Shown here in pieces: positions 53,039 through 63,485 of a stretch of 64,000 bases of DNA. The translations under genes were made by a program, and so were the position numbers. The notes below the pieces were generated by a model, which ran no database searches, was not told where the DNA came from, and saw nothing but the letters and a program-made list of their open reading frames with translations. Where the stretch lies: assembly GCF_003369915.1 (NCBI RefSeq), contig NW_022881647.1:620001-684000 (forward strand), read 5' to 3'. The stretch is from Drosophila miranda. Taxonomy: Eukaryota > Arthropoda > Insecta > Diptera > Drosophilidae. The first letter of the stretch is position 1. Each line of letters opens with the position of its first letter.

Positions 53039-55122
53039 CGAGTAACGAAGAGAATCTTCGCACGATGAAGCTGGTGGTCGGCTAACTGAGAAGGAGTACG
53101 CGCTCGCTTCCACGGCTGATCTCTGGTCGGAAATGGGGATGGGTTCTTTGGGGTAACCCTCCAGTTAGGTTGCTTCGCTCCTGCTGGTATTATTTTATTA
53201 AAATTCGCGTACTCTTTTTGGTAATGGGAGGGGGACAGACAAGGAAAGGATCGTTAGGGGTACGGAAAGTATAGTGGGGCAAAGATAGTGCAGAGAAGGA
53301 GTAGGGATCTACCACCGCGGCGGACATCTCTGTTTTGCTGGCACGGAGTCGTGCCACGCCCACCCTACCATGATCCTGAAAGAGCCAATAATAATATCAG
53401 GATCCCTGGAGTGTCCGGTATTGGTCATCCTATTTCGCTCACGAGCGGCATGGTTCCCCCAACTGCGGTAACGTCTAGCACATATTCATCTTAACAATCA
53501 TTTTATTAGAAACTATATTCAGATACTATATTCATGTTACAAGAAAAAAGAAACACTAACCGAGAACTCCAAGACAAGTATAAATGGCTAAAACAAGGCT
53601 AAATGAACAAAAGGAGGAACGAAAAGCGTCACAAGAGATATAGCTATTATTACTAGGGAATATTTAGATAAATAAATACGATAAGTGTAAATAGTTATAA
53701 GTGCATATACGATATTTTATAGTGCGATATAAACTAAAGATTTTTCCTTAGATAGAAAGATAATACTATAGCGCAATATAGGTACACATGTCCCAGCACA
53801 TCGGCTTCAGGGAGTAGTTGGACATACTATTCGTTCTACCAAGCGTATTGTAAAGGCAGAAGGCCAATCAGCTGTGACTACTTTAAAAGTGTGAGGTCAA
53901 CGACCGACAAACAGCTCTAGCAAAAAAGAACGAACCTTTTGCCACGCTCGCGGAATTTTGGGAGGCAATAAAATGTAATGTTGTTGGTATATTATAAAGC
54001 TCACTCAGTTTTTGTTTGTGTTCCCGCGGCGAAAGATCTTTCGTAGCTGGGCGTGTGGCTGTGTGTGGGTGCATTAAACTTTTACCTGCAAACCAAAAAC
54101 AAAATCGTACAGCGCGTGCTGCATGGCATAAGCTCGCGAAGGGGACCCGGCCGAGCGGACGCTTTTAAGCTCAAACTTTTAAGCTTTTATCAAATGCATT
54201 TTCAAACTTTCCATGTGTTGGTGGGTTTTTTTTTCTGGTTTTTTTTTCTGTTACAATTAACACTAAGTATATCCAACTACACAAAAACAGACATATCAAC
54301 GGACTGCGAGGTTCAAGGGAATGCGAGTCACGGTGGGATCTTACTGGCCTCAGTGGCTTTCAGTGGGCGGTGTATACATATGTATGTGAGCACATCTCTT
54401 ACAGTTTTCATTCAGCCTACATAATGACACTAACGTGCACATAAGACAAACGCTGGCCTCCACTGCACTTTAAATAAACGTTTCGAACAGTAAGGCCGAA
54501 TCACGAGAAGAACAAGAGAGGCGATACCACTAGGGGTCGCCGGGAGGTTATGTACACACGTGGTGCACTATTTTTTCCCGCCCGGTAGGAACATTTAAGC
54601 GGCTTCGGTCCTACGCTGACTGCAAGCACCGGTTTCCGTTTCTTGGCCCGGTTTTGAATGCGAAACGGTTACGCCACTTCGCCGCACTAAGCCCGTTCAG
54701 ACGGTGGTGGATCAGCTGGTTCGTAGTGCGGGGGCTTAAAGCTCGGGCTGCAGCTTTTGGATAATTCCCAAACTAAGTGCCGATTCTAATGTGGAATTTG
54801 AAAATACTGATCAGGCTACTTTTTCTAACAGTTACTCCATGCACATACATATTTACCCGGTTGGAACTGGCACTGCGAAAATAGGGGGATGGGGTTGAGG
54901 TGCTAATTCCTTCTTTCTCCAGGTGTTTTTTTTTTTTTGTGTTGGGGCTGCTCACCTCCAAGCGGAAAGTTTTCGATTAGAGCCCAATCTGCTTTCTTGG
55001 GTTCTTTTTTCCCGATCGAGTGCACTTTGGTTTCACACCACGGTTATTTACGGCGGTTTAATTTTATTTTTATTATTTTTTTTTCTCACCGCGCAACTGA
55101 ATGCTTGTACGGCCACGAGGCC
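53034..55122. other. Foreign 2.09 kb block in U22
   Basis: Nearly identical to the block at 19353, including the absence of the roughly 40 bp seen only in U10. One extra T in a T-run near 54230 and one G-to-A change near 54139 (GCTCGCGAAGG) were seen. Same junctions on both sides, so it was copied along with the unit and not inserted independently. Confidence 0.8.
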
Positions 55123-55809
55123 GTACCACTGGGTCCCGAAGAGCAGGCCACAGTCAAGACCGAATACGATGAACTCCTCAGATCTGTTCGGGTCAAGGAG
55201 CTGCCCATATCGGCTCTGGCACAACTCTCGCTTGATGGTCCTCAGTACAAACCAGTCCAACCAAAAATCGCACACACTTTTGCCATCCCAGGTCCCCGTC
55301 CCAAAACCAATCTGGCCATTAGCAGTGTGTCTGGTGGCCAGGATCTCATTAATGTCCCGACGGCGACTGTTTTCATACCGATTCAAGCTTTCACGAGCAA
55401 TGTGGTTGGACCCATTAATCCCGCGCCGGACGTTTCGACACCGCTTGATATCAATGTGATTGGTGCCAAGAAGGAACCCGTTGAGTGCCCGCCGTCTGTT
55501 TCACCACCGCTGGACATTAAGACAGAGGTGGAGGTGGCCCTTGCGGCAATTGAGATGGAAAATGTACGGGAAAATAACCCAGAAGAGGCACAAGAGAAAT
55601 CACCGGAGAAAAACCGCACTCCCGTGGAGAAGCCCGATGATGCCACTCTAAATCCTAATCCGCGGTATATACCGATCAAGAGCGCCAAGTACTACACAAA
55701 GAAGCTACTCGTTCGGGTGAAGCGCATTGATCAGGACGAGTATTTGCCGCTGTCCAGCATGGCAAAGCGCCCAAAGAAACGTGAATCCATGTACATCAAA
55801 TGCACATAA
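54937..55809 (+). CDS. Chimeric ORF: foreign block joined in frame to MADF-BESS C-terminal region (290 aa)
   Basis: An open frame begins at an ATG within the foreign block, crosses the junction in frame (about 66 block-derived codons, then VPLGPEEQ) and continues to the normal MADF-BESS stop, including AKRPKKRES. The premature TAG of U9 is absent here, so the C-terminal region is whole. It encodes no MADF or BESS. The block-derived part is Phe-rich and low in complexity (HHGYLRRFNFIFIIFF), which looks like chance translation of T-rich DNA. It may be only a pseudogene remnant: expression depends on a promoter in the block, which I cannot show. Confidence 0.4.
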   Translation: MCWGCSPPSGKFSIRAQSAFLGSFFPIECTLVSHHGYLRRFNFIFIIFFSHRATECLYGHEAVPLGPEEQATVKTEYDELLRSVRVKELPISALAQLSLDGPQYKPVQPKIAHTFAIPGPRPKTNLAISSVSGGQDLINVPTATVFIPIQAFTSNVVGPINPAPDVSTPLDINVIGAKKEPVECPPSVSPPLDIKTEVEVALAAIEMENVRENNPEEAQEKSPEKNRTPVEKPDDATLNPNPRYIPIKSAKYYTKKLLVRVKRIDQDEYLPLSSMAKRPKKRESMYIKCT

Positions 55810-56055
55810 GTTTATTTTAAAAAATACATTACTATAAATTACAACTTAAGGCTATTCTTTAATCCAAATTGGTTTTCATATTTCGTTTGCTTCGCATGCT
55901 CGATAAACTAGTAACTAAACAAACAAATATGCGGGAGCGGGAGTAGGAGCTGGAGCTGAACTGGAGGCTGCAGGCGGGATAACGAGGACGTAGTGGCGGA
56001 CAAGGCATCATGTGAAATGATACTGTTCAAAAAATTTTCAATTGTTGGCGTTGTT

Positions 56056-56268
56056 CTACTCACTGTTGGGCGTCACATTGTTGTCAGTTTTGGTATCTGG
56101 ATCAAGATTCGTATCCGGAGTTTGGGATGCTCCAATGCCGACAACAGAGGGTATCTCAGCCTTCGGCGAATCCTCTTGCGCGTAGCCCACACGCAACGAA
56201 TGGTGCCCTGGATCGAAAACTAAGGCTCCAATTTCGTCGCCGACATATAGCATGTTGCCTCCATTCAT
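56056..56268 (-). pseudogene. Bap55: Bap55 first coding exon fragment (unit 22)
   Basis: LYVGDE/GASQTP type with CATCAT at the stub, as after U6 and U20 but unlike the fragment after U9, supporting recombination inside U22. Confidence 0.85.
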
Positions 56269-56960
56269 CTTGGAGCGTCGGGACTACTTTTCAGCTTGAT
56301 TTCTTGCAAAAGTTCTCGAAATGCCTGTCTTGTCTGCATTTATTTTTGTGGCTTTTTTCACGACGCTTGCGTTAATGGCAATCGGCCTATCGATAAAATA
56401 TACTGTCTGAAATTCAGAAATATACCGATGAAGAAGTGAACTTATCCCACTTAATCCCCATGTTTTAAACAGGATAACAACTTGAGTTAAATCGCGAAAA
56501 ATAATAATAATAATAATAGTTCTTATTGTAGATCCATCCCATCCTTCATCTTTACTTTACCATGAACGGCGCTAAATCATATTACTAGCTAAACAGGACT
56601 CTCAGCCCTGAATACACAATTTTATCCGATAGATATATCAATTATTTAATTTAAAAGTGATCGAAGATATGTGATCATGCGTCGTCGAGTCGATGTTTTA
56701 TGACCATCTAGGTTTAAAATTAAAGTAAAGAACTTAGTTTGGAATTTTCGAAATAAAACGCCGATTAGTTCCGCTCATCGCAAAAATATACCGATTTAAT
56801 TAAAATTCGCAAAAAAATATACAACATTTTTTCGCCAGTCGAAAAACTACCACCTACAAATATATTATCATAAAAAAACAGGTATCTATATAATCATATG
56901 TTTATAAAATTCGGGGACAACAAAAAATTTTGAAGATCAAATCCGTCGCGTCGCCGAATA
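56269..56960. promoter_or_regulatory. Divergent promoter Bap55 / U23, gene-side DRE mutated
   Basis: Bap55-side DRE intact (56388-56395). The gene-side box is TATCTATA (56883-56890) with the same neighbouring change as before U22. The left part has CATGTTTT and TAGATATATCAA, as before U19 and U25, so the mutated end was transferred onto another promoter type. Confidence 0.6.
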
Positions 56961-58204
56961 ATGGCTGATCCGAAAAACGAAATGGGTACCGAAGCTGGCA
57001 CAGCAATGGACAGCGAAAGCGGTAGAGACTCCTCAGTCAGCCCAATGGAAATAAATATATCCAACACAAATTGCAATTCGATGATAGTTCTGAACGATTT
57101 ACGTCTGCTGGAGCTGATAACCAAGTATCCTTTTCTGTATAGTAAAGCAGCGCAGCCGGAACAGGACTCGGAATACGACGAGTGGGCCTGGAATCAGATT
57201 TCGAAGGAGTTTAATGCCAGCTACGAGAACTTGCCGCTGAGTGCCCCTTCTCGCCAGACGAGCTGCAGTGGCGTTGGATCTTGCTGCTACCGACCATGGG
57301 CACCCTTTCGAAGGCGAAGGGACAAATTCCCTTTCAACTGTGGTCCCTTGTGACGGAGATCGAACGCTCGCTAAGTACAGAAAATTTGGAACCACCCAGG
57401 GACTTGAGTATGGCCCAGAACTTTCTACTCACTCAGCTGCCATTGGTGGAGGCCATGACGCTCAATGAGCGTCGGCGACTGGAAGTCGAGTTCCTCGATA
57501 TCTTATTCCAACACGAAGTACCACTGGGTCCCGAAGAGCAGGCCACAGTCAAGACCGAATACGATGAATTCCTCAGATCTGTTCGGGTCAATGAGCTGCC
57601 CATATCGGCTCTGGCACAACTCTCGCTTGATGGTCCTCAGTACAAACGAGTCCAACCAAAAATCGCACACACTTTTGCCATCCCAGGTCCCCGTCCCAAA
57701 ACCAATCTGGCCATTAGCAGTGTGTCTGGTGGCCAGGATCTCATTAATGTCCCGACGGCGACTGTTTTCATACCGATTCAAGCTTTCACGAGCAATGTGG
57801 TTGGACCCATTAATCCCGCGCCGGACGTTTCGACACCGCTTGATATCAATGTGATTGGTGCCAAGAAGGAACCCGTTGAGTGCCCGCCGTCTGTTTCACC
57901 ACCGCTGGACATTAAGACAGAGGTGGAGGTGGCCCTTGCGGCAATTGAGATGGAAAATGTACGGGAAAATAACCCAGAAGAGGCACAAGAGAAATCACCG
58001 GAGAAAAACCGCACTCCCGTGGAGAAGCCCGATGATGCCACTCTAAATCCTAATCCGCGGTATATACCGATCAAGAGCGCCAAGTACTACACAAAGAAGC
58101 TACTCGTTCGGGTGAAGCGCATTGATCAGGACGAGTATTTGCCGCTGTCCAGCATGGCAAAGCGCCCAAAGAAACGTGAATCCATGTACATCAAATGCAC
58201 ATAA
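56961..58204 (+). pseudogene. MADF-BESS copy U23, frameshift in MADF
   Basis: VNELPIS type, otherwise like U4, but one C is missing in the run at 57244-57247 (four C instead of five). The frame is lost inside the MADF domain after LPLSAP and ends at 57353 after 130 codons. The remainder is open from an internal ATG at 57281 to the normal stop (307 codons: BESS and C-terminal region without the front of MADF). A very recent lesion, since nothing else is decayed. Confidence 0.87.
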
Positions 58205-58460
58205 GTTTATTTTAAAAAATACATTACTATAAATTACAACTTAAGGCTATTCTTTAATCCGAATTGGTTTTCATATTTCGTTTGCTTCGCATGCTCGATA
58301 AACTAGTAACTAAACAAACAAATATGCGGGAGCGGGAGCAGGAGCTGGAGCTGAACTGGAGGCTGCAGGCGGGATAACGAGGACGTAGTGGCGGACAAGG
58401 CCTCATGTGAAATCATGTGAAATGATACTGTTCAAAGAATTTTCAATTGTTGGCGTTGTT

Positions 58461-58673
58461 CTACTCACTGTTGGGCGTCACATTGTTGTCAGTTTTGGTA
58501 TCTGGATCAAGATTCGTATCCGGAGTTGGGGATGCTCCAATGCCGACAACAGAGGGTATCTCAGCCTTCGGCGAATCCTCTTGCGCGTAGCCCACACGCA
58601 ACGAATGGTGCCCTGGATCGAAAACTAAGGCTCCAATTTCGTCGCCGCCATATAGCATGTTGCCTCCATTCAT
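58461..58673 (-). pseudogene. Bap55: Bap55 first coding exon fragment (unit 23)
   Basis: Standard type with the GAGCAGGAG marker, counterpart of the fragment at 42289. Confidence 0.85.
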
Positions 58674-59376
58674 CTTGGAGCGTCGGGACTACTTTTCAGC
58701 TTGATTTCTTGCAAAAGTTCTCGAAATGCCTGTCTTGTCTGTATTTATTTTTTGTGGCTTTTTTCACGACGCTTGCGTTAATGGCAATCGACCTATCGAT
58801 AAAATATACTGTCTGAAATTCAGAAATATACCGTAATATACCGATGAAGAAGTGAACTTTTCCCACTTAATCCCCCTGTTTTAAACAGGATAACAACTTG
58901 AGTTAAATCGCGAAAAATAATAATAATAATAATAGTTCTTATTGTAGATCCATCCCATCCTTCATCTTTACTTTACCATGAACTGCGCTAAATCATATTA
59001 CTAGCTAAACAGGACCCTCAGCCCTGAATACACAATTTTATCCGATTGATATATCAATTATTTAATTTAAAAGTGATCGAAGATATGTGATCATGCGTCG
59101 TCAAGTCGATGTTTTATGACCATCTAGGTTTAAAATTAAAGTAAAGAACTTAGTTTGGAATTTTCGAAATAAAACGCCGATTAGTTCCGCTCATCGCAAA
59201 AATATACCGATTTAATTAAAATTCGCAAAAAAATATACAACATTTTTTCGCCAGTCGAAAAACTACCACCTACAAATATATTATCATAAAAAAACAGGTA
59301 TCGATATATTCATATGTTTATAAAATTCGGGGACAACAAAAAATTTTGAAGATCAAATCCGTCGCGTCGCCGAATA
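58674..59376. promoter_or_regulatory. Divergent promoter Bap55 / U24
   Basis: DREs at 58794-58801 and 59299-59306. CGTCAAGTCG variant and 10 bp insertion, as before U4, U17 and U18. Confidence 0.65.
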
Positions 59377-60621
59377 ATGGCTGATCCGAAAAACGAAATG
59401 GGTACCGAAGCTGGCACAGCAATGGACAGCGAAAGCGGTAGAGACTCCTCAGTCAGCCCAATGGAAATAAATATATCCAACACAAATTGCAATTCGATGA
59501 TAGTTCTGAACGATTTACGTCTGCTGGAGCTGATAACCAAGTATCCTTTTCTGTATAGTAAAGCAGCGCAGCCGGAACAGGACTCGGAATACGACGAGTG
59601 GGCCTGGAATCAGATTTCGAAGGAGTTTAATGCCAGCTACGAGAACTTGCCGCTGAGTGCCCCCTTCTCGCCAGACGAGCTGCAGTGGCGTTGGATCTTG
59701 CTGCTACCGACCATGGGCACCCTTTCGAAGGCGAAGGGACAAATTCCCTTTCAACTGTGGTCCCTTGTGACGGAGATCGAACGCTCGCTAAGTACAGAAA
59801 ATTTGGAACCACCCAGGGACTTGAGTATGGCCCAGAACTTTCTACTCACTCAGCTGCCATTGGTGGAGGCCATGACGCTCAATGAGCGTCGGCGACTGGA
59901 AGTCGAGTTCCTCGATATCTTATTCCAACACGAAGTACCACTGGGTCCCGAAGAGCAGGCCACAGTCAAGACCGAATACGATGAATTCCTCAGATCTGTT
60001 CGGGTCAATGAGCTGCCCATATCGGCTCTGGCACAACTCTCGCTTGATGGTCCTCAGTACAAACGAGTCCAACCAAAAATCGCACACACTTTTGCCATCC
60101 CAGGTCCCCGTCCCAAAACCAATCTGGCCATTAGCAGTGTGTCTGGTGGCCAGGATCTCATTAATGTCCCGACGGCGACTGTTTTCATACCGATTCAAGC
60201 TTTCACGAGCAATGTGGTTGGACCCATTAATCCCGCGCCGGACGTTTCGACACCGCTTGATATCAATGTGATTGGTGCCAAGAAGGAACCCGTTGAGTGC
60301 CCGCCGTCTGTTTCACCACCGCTGGACATTAAGACAGAGGTGGAGGTGGCCCTTGCGGCAATTGAGATGGAAAATGTACGGGAAAATAACCCAGAAGAGG
60401 CACAAGAGAAATCACCGGAGAAAAACCGCACTCCCGTGGAGAAGCCCGATGATGCCACTCTAAATCCTAATCCGCGGTATATACCGATCAAGAGCGCCAA
60501 GTACTACACAAAGAAGCTACTCGTTCGGGTGAAGCGCATTGATCAGGACGAGTATTTGCCGCTGTCCAGCATGGCAAAGCGCCCAAAGAAACGTGAATCC
60601 ATGTACATCAAATGCACATAA
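59377..60621 (+). CDS. MADF-BESS domain protein, intact copy U24 (414 aa)
   Basis: VNELPIS type, apparently the same protein as U4, U17 and U18. With U25 it repeats the U4-U5 (and U18-U19) order, so a third iteration of the large block begins here. Confidence 0.87.
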   Translation: MADPKNEMGTEAGTAMDSESGRDSSVSPMEINISNTNCNSMIVLNDLRLLELITKYPFLYSKAAQPEQDSEYDEWAWNQISKEFNASYENLPLSAPFSPDELQWRWILLLPTMGTLSKAKGQIPFQLWSLVTEIERSLSTENLEPPRDLSMAQNFLLTQLPLVEAMTLNERRRLEVEFLDILFQHEVPLGPEEQATVKTEYDEFLRSVRVNELPISALAQLSLDGPQYKRVQPKIAHTFAIPGPRPKTNLAISSVSGGQDLINVPTATVFIPIQAFTSNVVGPINPAPDVSTPLDINVIGAKKEPVECPPSVSPPLDIKTEVEVALAAIEMENVRENNPEEAQEKSPEKNRTPVEKPDDATLNPNPRYIPIKSAKYYTKKLLVRVKRIDQDEYLPLSSMAKRPKKRESMYIKCT

Positions 60622-60867
60622 GTTTATTTTAAAAAATACATTACTATAAATTACAACTTAAGGCTATTCTTTAATCCAAATTGGTTTTCATATTTCGTTT
60701 GCTTCGCATGCTCGATAAACTAGTAACTAAACAAACAAATATGCGGGAGCGGGAGTAGGAGCTGGAGCTGAACTGGAGGCTGCAGGCGGGATAACGAGGA
60801 CGTAGTGGCGGACAAGGCATAATGTGAAATGATACTGTTCAAAAAATTTTCAATTGTTGGCGTTGTT

Positions 60868-61080
60868 CTACTCACTGTTGGGCGTCACATTGTTGTCAGT
60901 TTTGGTATCTGGATCAAGATTCGTATCCGGAGTTTGGGATGCTCCAATGCCGACAACAGAGGGTATCTCAGCCTTCGGCGTATCCTCTTGCGCGTAGCCC
61001 ACACGCAACGAATGGTGCCCTGGATCGAAAACTAAGGCTCCAATTTCGTCGCCGACATATAGCATGTTGCCTCCATTCAT
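60868..61080 (-). pseudogene. Bap55: Bap55 first coding exon fragment (unit 24)
   Basis: LYVGDE/GASQTP type with a private YAQEDTPKAE (Thr for Ser). CATAAT at the stub, candidate acceptor AG lost. Confidence 0.85.
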
Positions 61081-61769
61081 CTTGGAGCGTCGGGACTACT
61101 TTTCAGCTTGATTTCTTGCAAAAGTTTTCGAAATGCCTGTCTTGTCTGCATTTATTTTTGTGGCTTTTTTCACGACGCTTGCGTTAATGGCAATCGGCCT
61201 ATCGATAAAATATACTGTCTGAAATTCAGAAATATACCGATGAAGAAGTGAACTTATCCCACTTAATCCCCATGTTTTAAACAGGATAACAACTTGAGTT
61301 AAATCGCGAAAAATAATAATAATAATAGTTCTTATTGTAGATCCATCCCATCCTTCATCTTTACTTTACCATGAACGGCGCTAAATCATATTACTAGCTA
61401 AACAGGACTCTCAGCCCTGAATACACAATTTTATCCGATAGATATATCAATTATTTAATTTAAAAGTGATCGAAGATATGTGATCATGCGTCGTCGAGTC
61501 GATGTTTTATGACCATCTAGGTTTAAAATTAAAGTAAAGAACTTAGTTTGGAATTTTCGAAATAAAACGCCGATTAGTTCCGCTCATCGCAAAAATATAC
61601 CGATTTAATTAAAATTCGCAAAAAAATATACAACATTTTTTCGCCAGTCGAAAAACTACCACCTACAAATATATTATCATAAAAAAACAGGTATCGATAT
61701 ATTCATATGTTTATAAAATTCGGGGACAACAAAAAATTTTGAAGATCAAATCCGTCGCGTCGCCGAATA
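61081..61769. promoter_or_regulatory. Divergent promoter Bap55 / U25
   Basis: DREs at 61200-61207 and 61692-61699. CATGTTTT and TAGATATATCAA variants, as before U19. Confidence 0.65.
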
Positions 61770-63026
61770 ATGGCTGATCCGAAAAACGAAATGGGTACCG
61801 AAGCTGGCACAGCAATGGACAGCGAAAGCGGTAGAGACTCCTCAGTCAGCCCAATGGAAATAAATATATCCAACACAAATTGCAATTCGATGATAGTTCT
61901 GAACGATTTACGTCTGCTGGAGCTGATAACCAAGTATCCTTTTCTGTATAGTAAAGCAGCGCAGCCGGAACAGGACTCGGAATACGACGAGTGGGCCTGG
62001 AATCAGATTTCGAAGGAGTTTAATGCCAGCTACGAGAACTTGCCGCTGAGTGCCCCCTTCTCGCCAGACGAGCTGCAGTGGCGTTGGATCTTGCTGCTAC
62101 CGACCATGGGCACCCTTTCGAAGGCGAAGGGACAAATTCCCTTTCAACTGTGGTCCCTTGTGACGGAGATCGAACGCTCGCTAAGTACAGAAAATTTGGA
62201 ACCACCCAGGGACTTGAGTATGGCCCAGAACTTTCTACTCACTCAGCTGCCATTGGTGGAGGCCATGACGCTCAATGAGCGTCGGCGACTGGAAGTCGAG
62301 TTCCTCGATATCTTATTCCAACACGAAGTACCACTGGGTCCCGAAGAGCAGGCCACAGTCAAGACCGAATACGATGAATTCCTCAGATCTGTTCGGGTCA
62401 AGGAGCTGCCCATATCGGCTCTGGCACAACTCTCGCTTGATGGTCCTCAGTACAAACGAGTCCAACCAAAAATCGCACACACTTTTGCCATCCCAGGTCC
62501 CCGTCCCAAAACCAATCTGGCCATTAGCAGTGTGTCTGGTGGCCAGGATCTCATTAATGTCCCGACGGCGACTGTTTTCATACCGATTCAAGCTTTCACG
62601 AGCAATGTGGTTGGACCCATTAATCCCGCGCCGGACGTTTCGACACCGCTTGATATCAATGTGATTGGTGCCAAGAAGGAACCCGTTGAGTGCCCGCCGT
62701 CTGTTTCACCACCGCTGGACATTAAGACAGAGGTGGAGGTGGCCCTTGCGGCCATTGAGCTTGCCATTGAGATGGAAAATGTACGGGAAAATAACCCAGA
62801 AGAGGCACAAGAGAAATCACCGGAGAAAAACCGCACTCCCGTGGAGAAGCCCGATGATGCCACCCTAAATCCTAATCCGCGGTATATACCGATCAAGAGC
62901 GCCAAGTACTACACAAAGAAGCTACTCGTTCGGGTGAAACGCATTGATCAGGACGAGTATTTGCCGCTGTCCAGCATGGCAAAGCGCCCAAAGAAACGTA
63001 AATCCATGTACATCAAATGCACATAA
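61770..63026 (+). CDS. MADF-BESS domain protein, intact copy U25 (418 aa)
   Basis: ELAI, VKELPIS, Lys-form PKKRKS end; same protein as U5 and U19. Last gene of the window. Confidence 0.87.
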   Translation: MADPKNEMGTEAGTAMDSESGRDSSVSPMEINISNTNCNSMIVLNDLRLLELITKYPFLYSKAAQPEQDSEYDEWAWNQISKEFNASYENLPLSAPFSPDELQWRWILLLPTMGTLSKAKGQIPFQLWSLVTEIERSLSTENLEPPRDLSMAQNFLLTQLPLVEAMTLNERRRLEVEFLDILFQHEVPLGPEEQATVKTEYDEFLRSVRVKELPISALAQLSLDGPQYKRVQPKIAHTFAIPGPRPKTNLAISSVSGGQDLINVPTATVFIPIQAFTSNVVGPINPAPDVSTPLDINVIGAKKEPVECPPSVSPPLDIKTEVEVALAAIELAIEMENVRENNPEEAQEKSPEKNRTPVEKPDDATLNPNPRYIPIKSAKYYTKKLLVRVKRIDQDEYLPLSSMAKRPKKRKSMYIKCT

Positions 63027-63272
63027 GTTTATTTTAAAAAATACATTACTATAAATTACAACTTAAGGCTATTCTTTAATCCGAATTGGTTTTCATATTT
63101 CGTTTGCTTCGCATGCTCGATAAACTAGTAACTAAACAAACAAATATGCGGGAGCGGGAGTAGGAGCTGGAGCTGAACTGGAGGCTGCAGGCGGGATAAC
63201 GAGGACGTAGTGGCGGACAAGGCCTCATGTGAAATGATACTGTTCAAAAAATTTTCAATTGTTGGCGTTGTT

Positions 63273-63485
63273 CTACTCACTGTTGGGCGTCACATTGTTG
63301 TCAGTTTTGGTATCTGGATCAAGATTCGTATCCGGAGTTGGGGATGCTCCAATGCCGACAACAGAGGGTATCTCAGCCTTCGGCGAATCCTCTTGCGCGT
63401 AGCCCACACGGAACGAATGGTGCCCTGGATCGAAAACTAAGGCTCCAATTTCGTCGCCGCCATATAGCATGTTGCCTCCATTCAT
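63273..63485 (-). pseudogene. Bap55: Bap55 first coding exon fragment (unit 25)
   Basis: [10 protein letters not shown] type as after U7 and U9, not the [10 protein letters not shown] type that follows U5 and U19, so this junction again mixes haplotypes. Confidence 0.85.
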
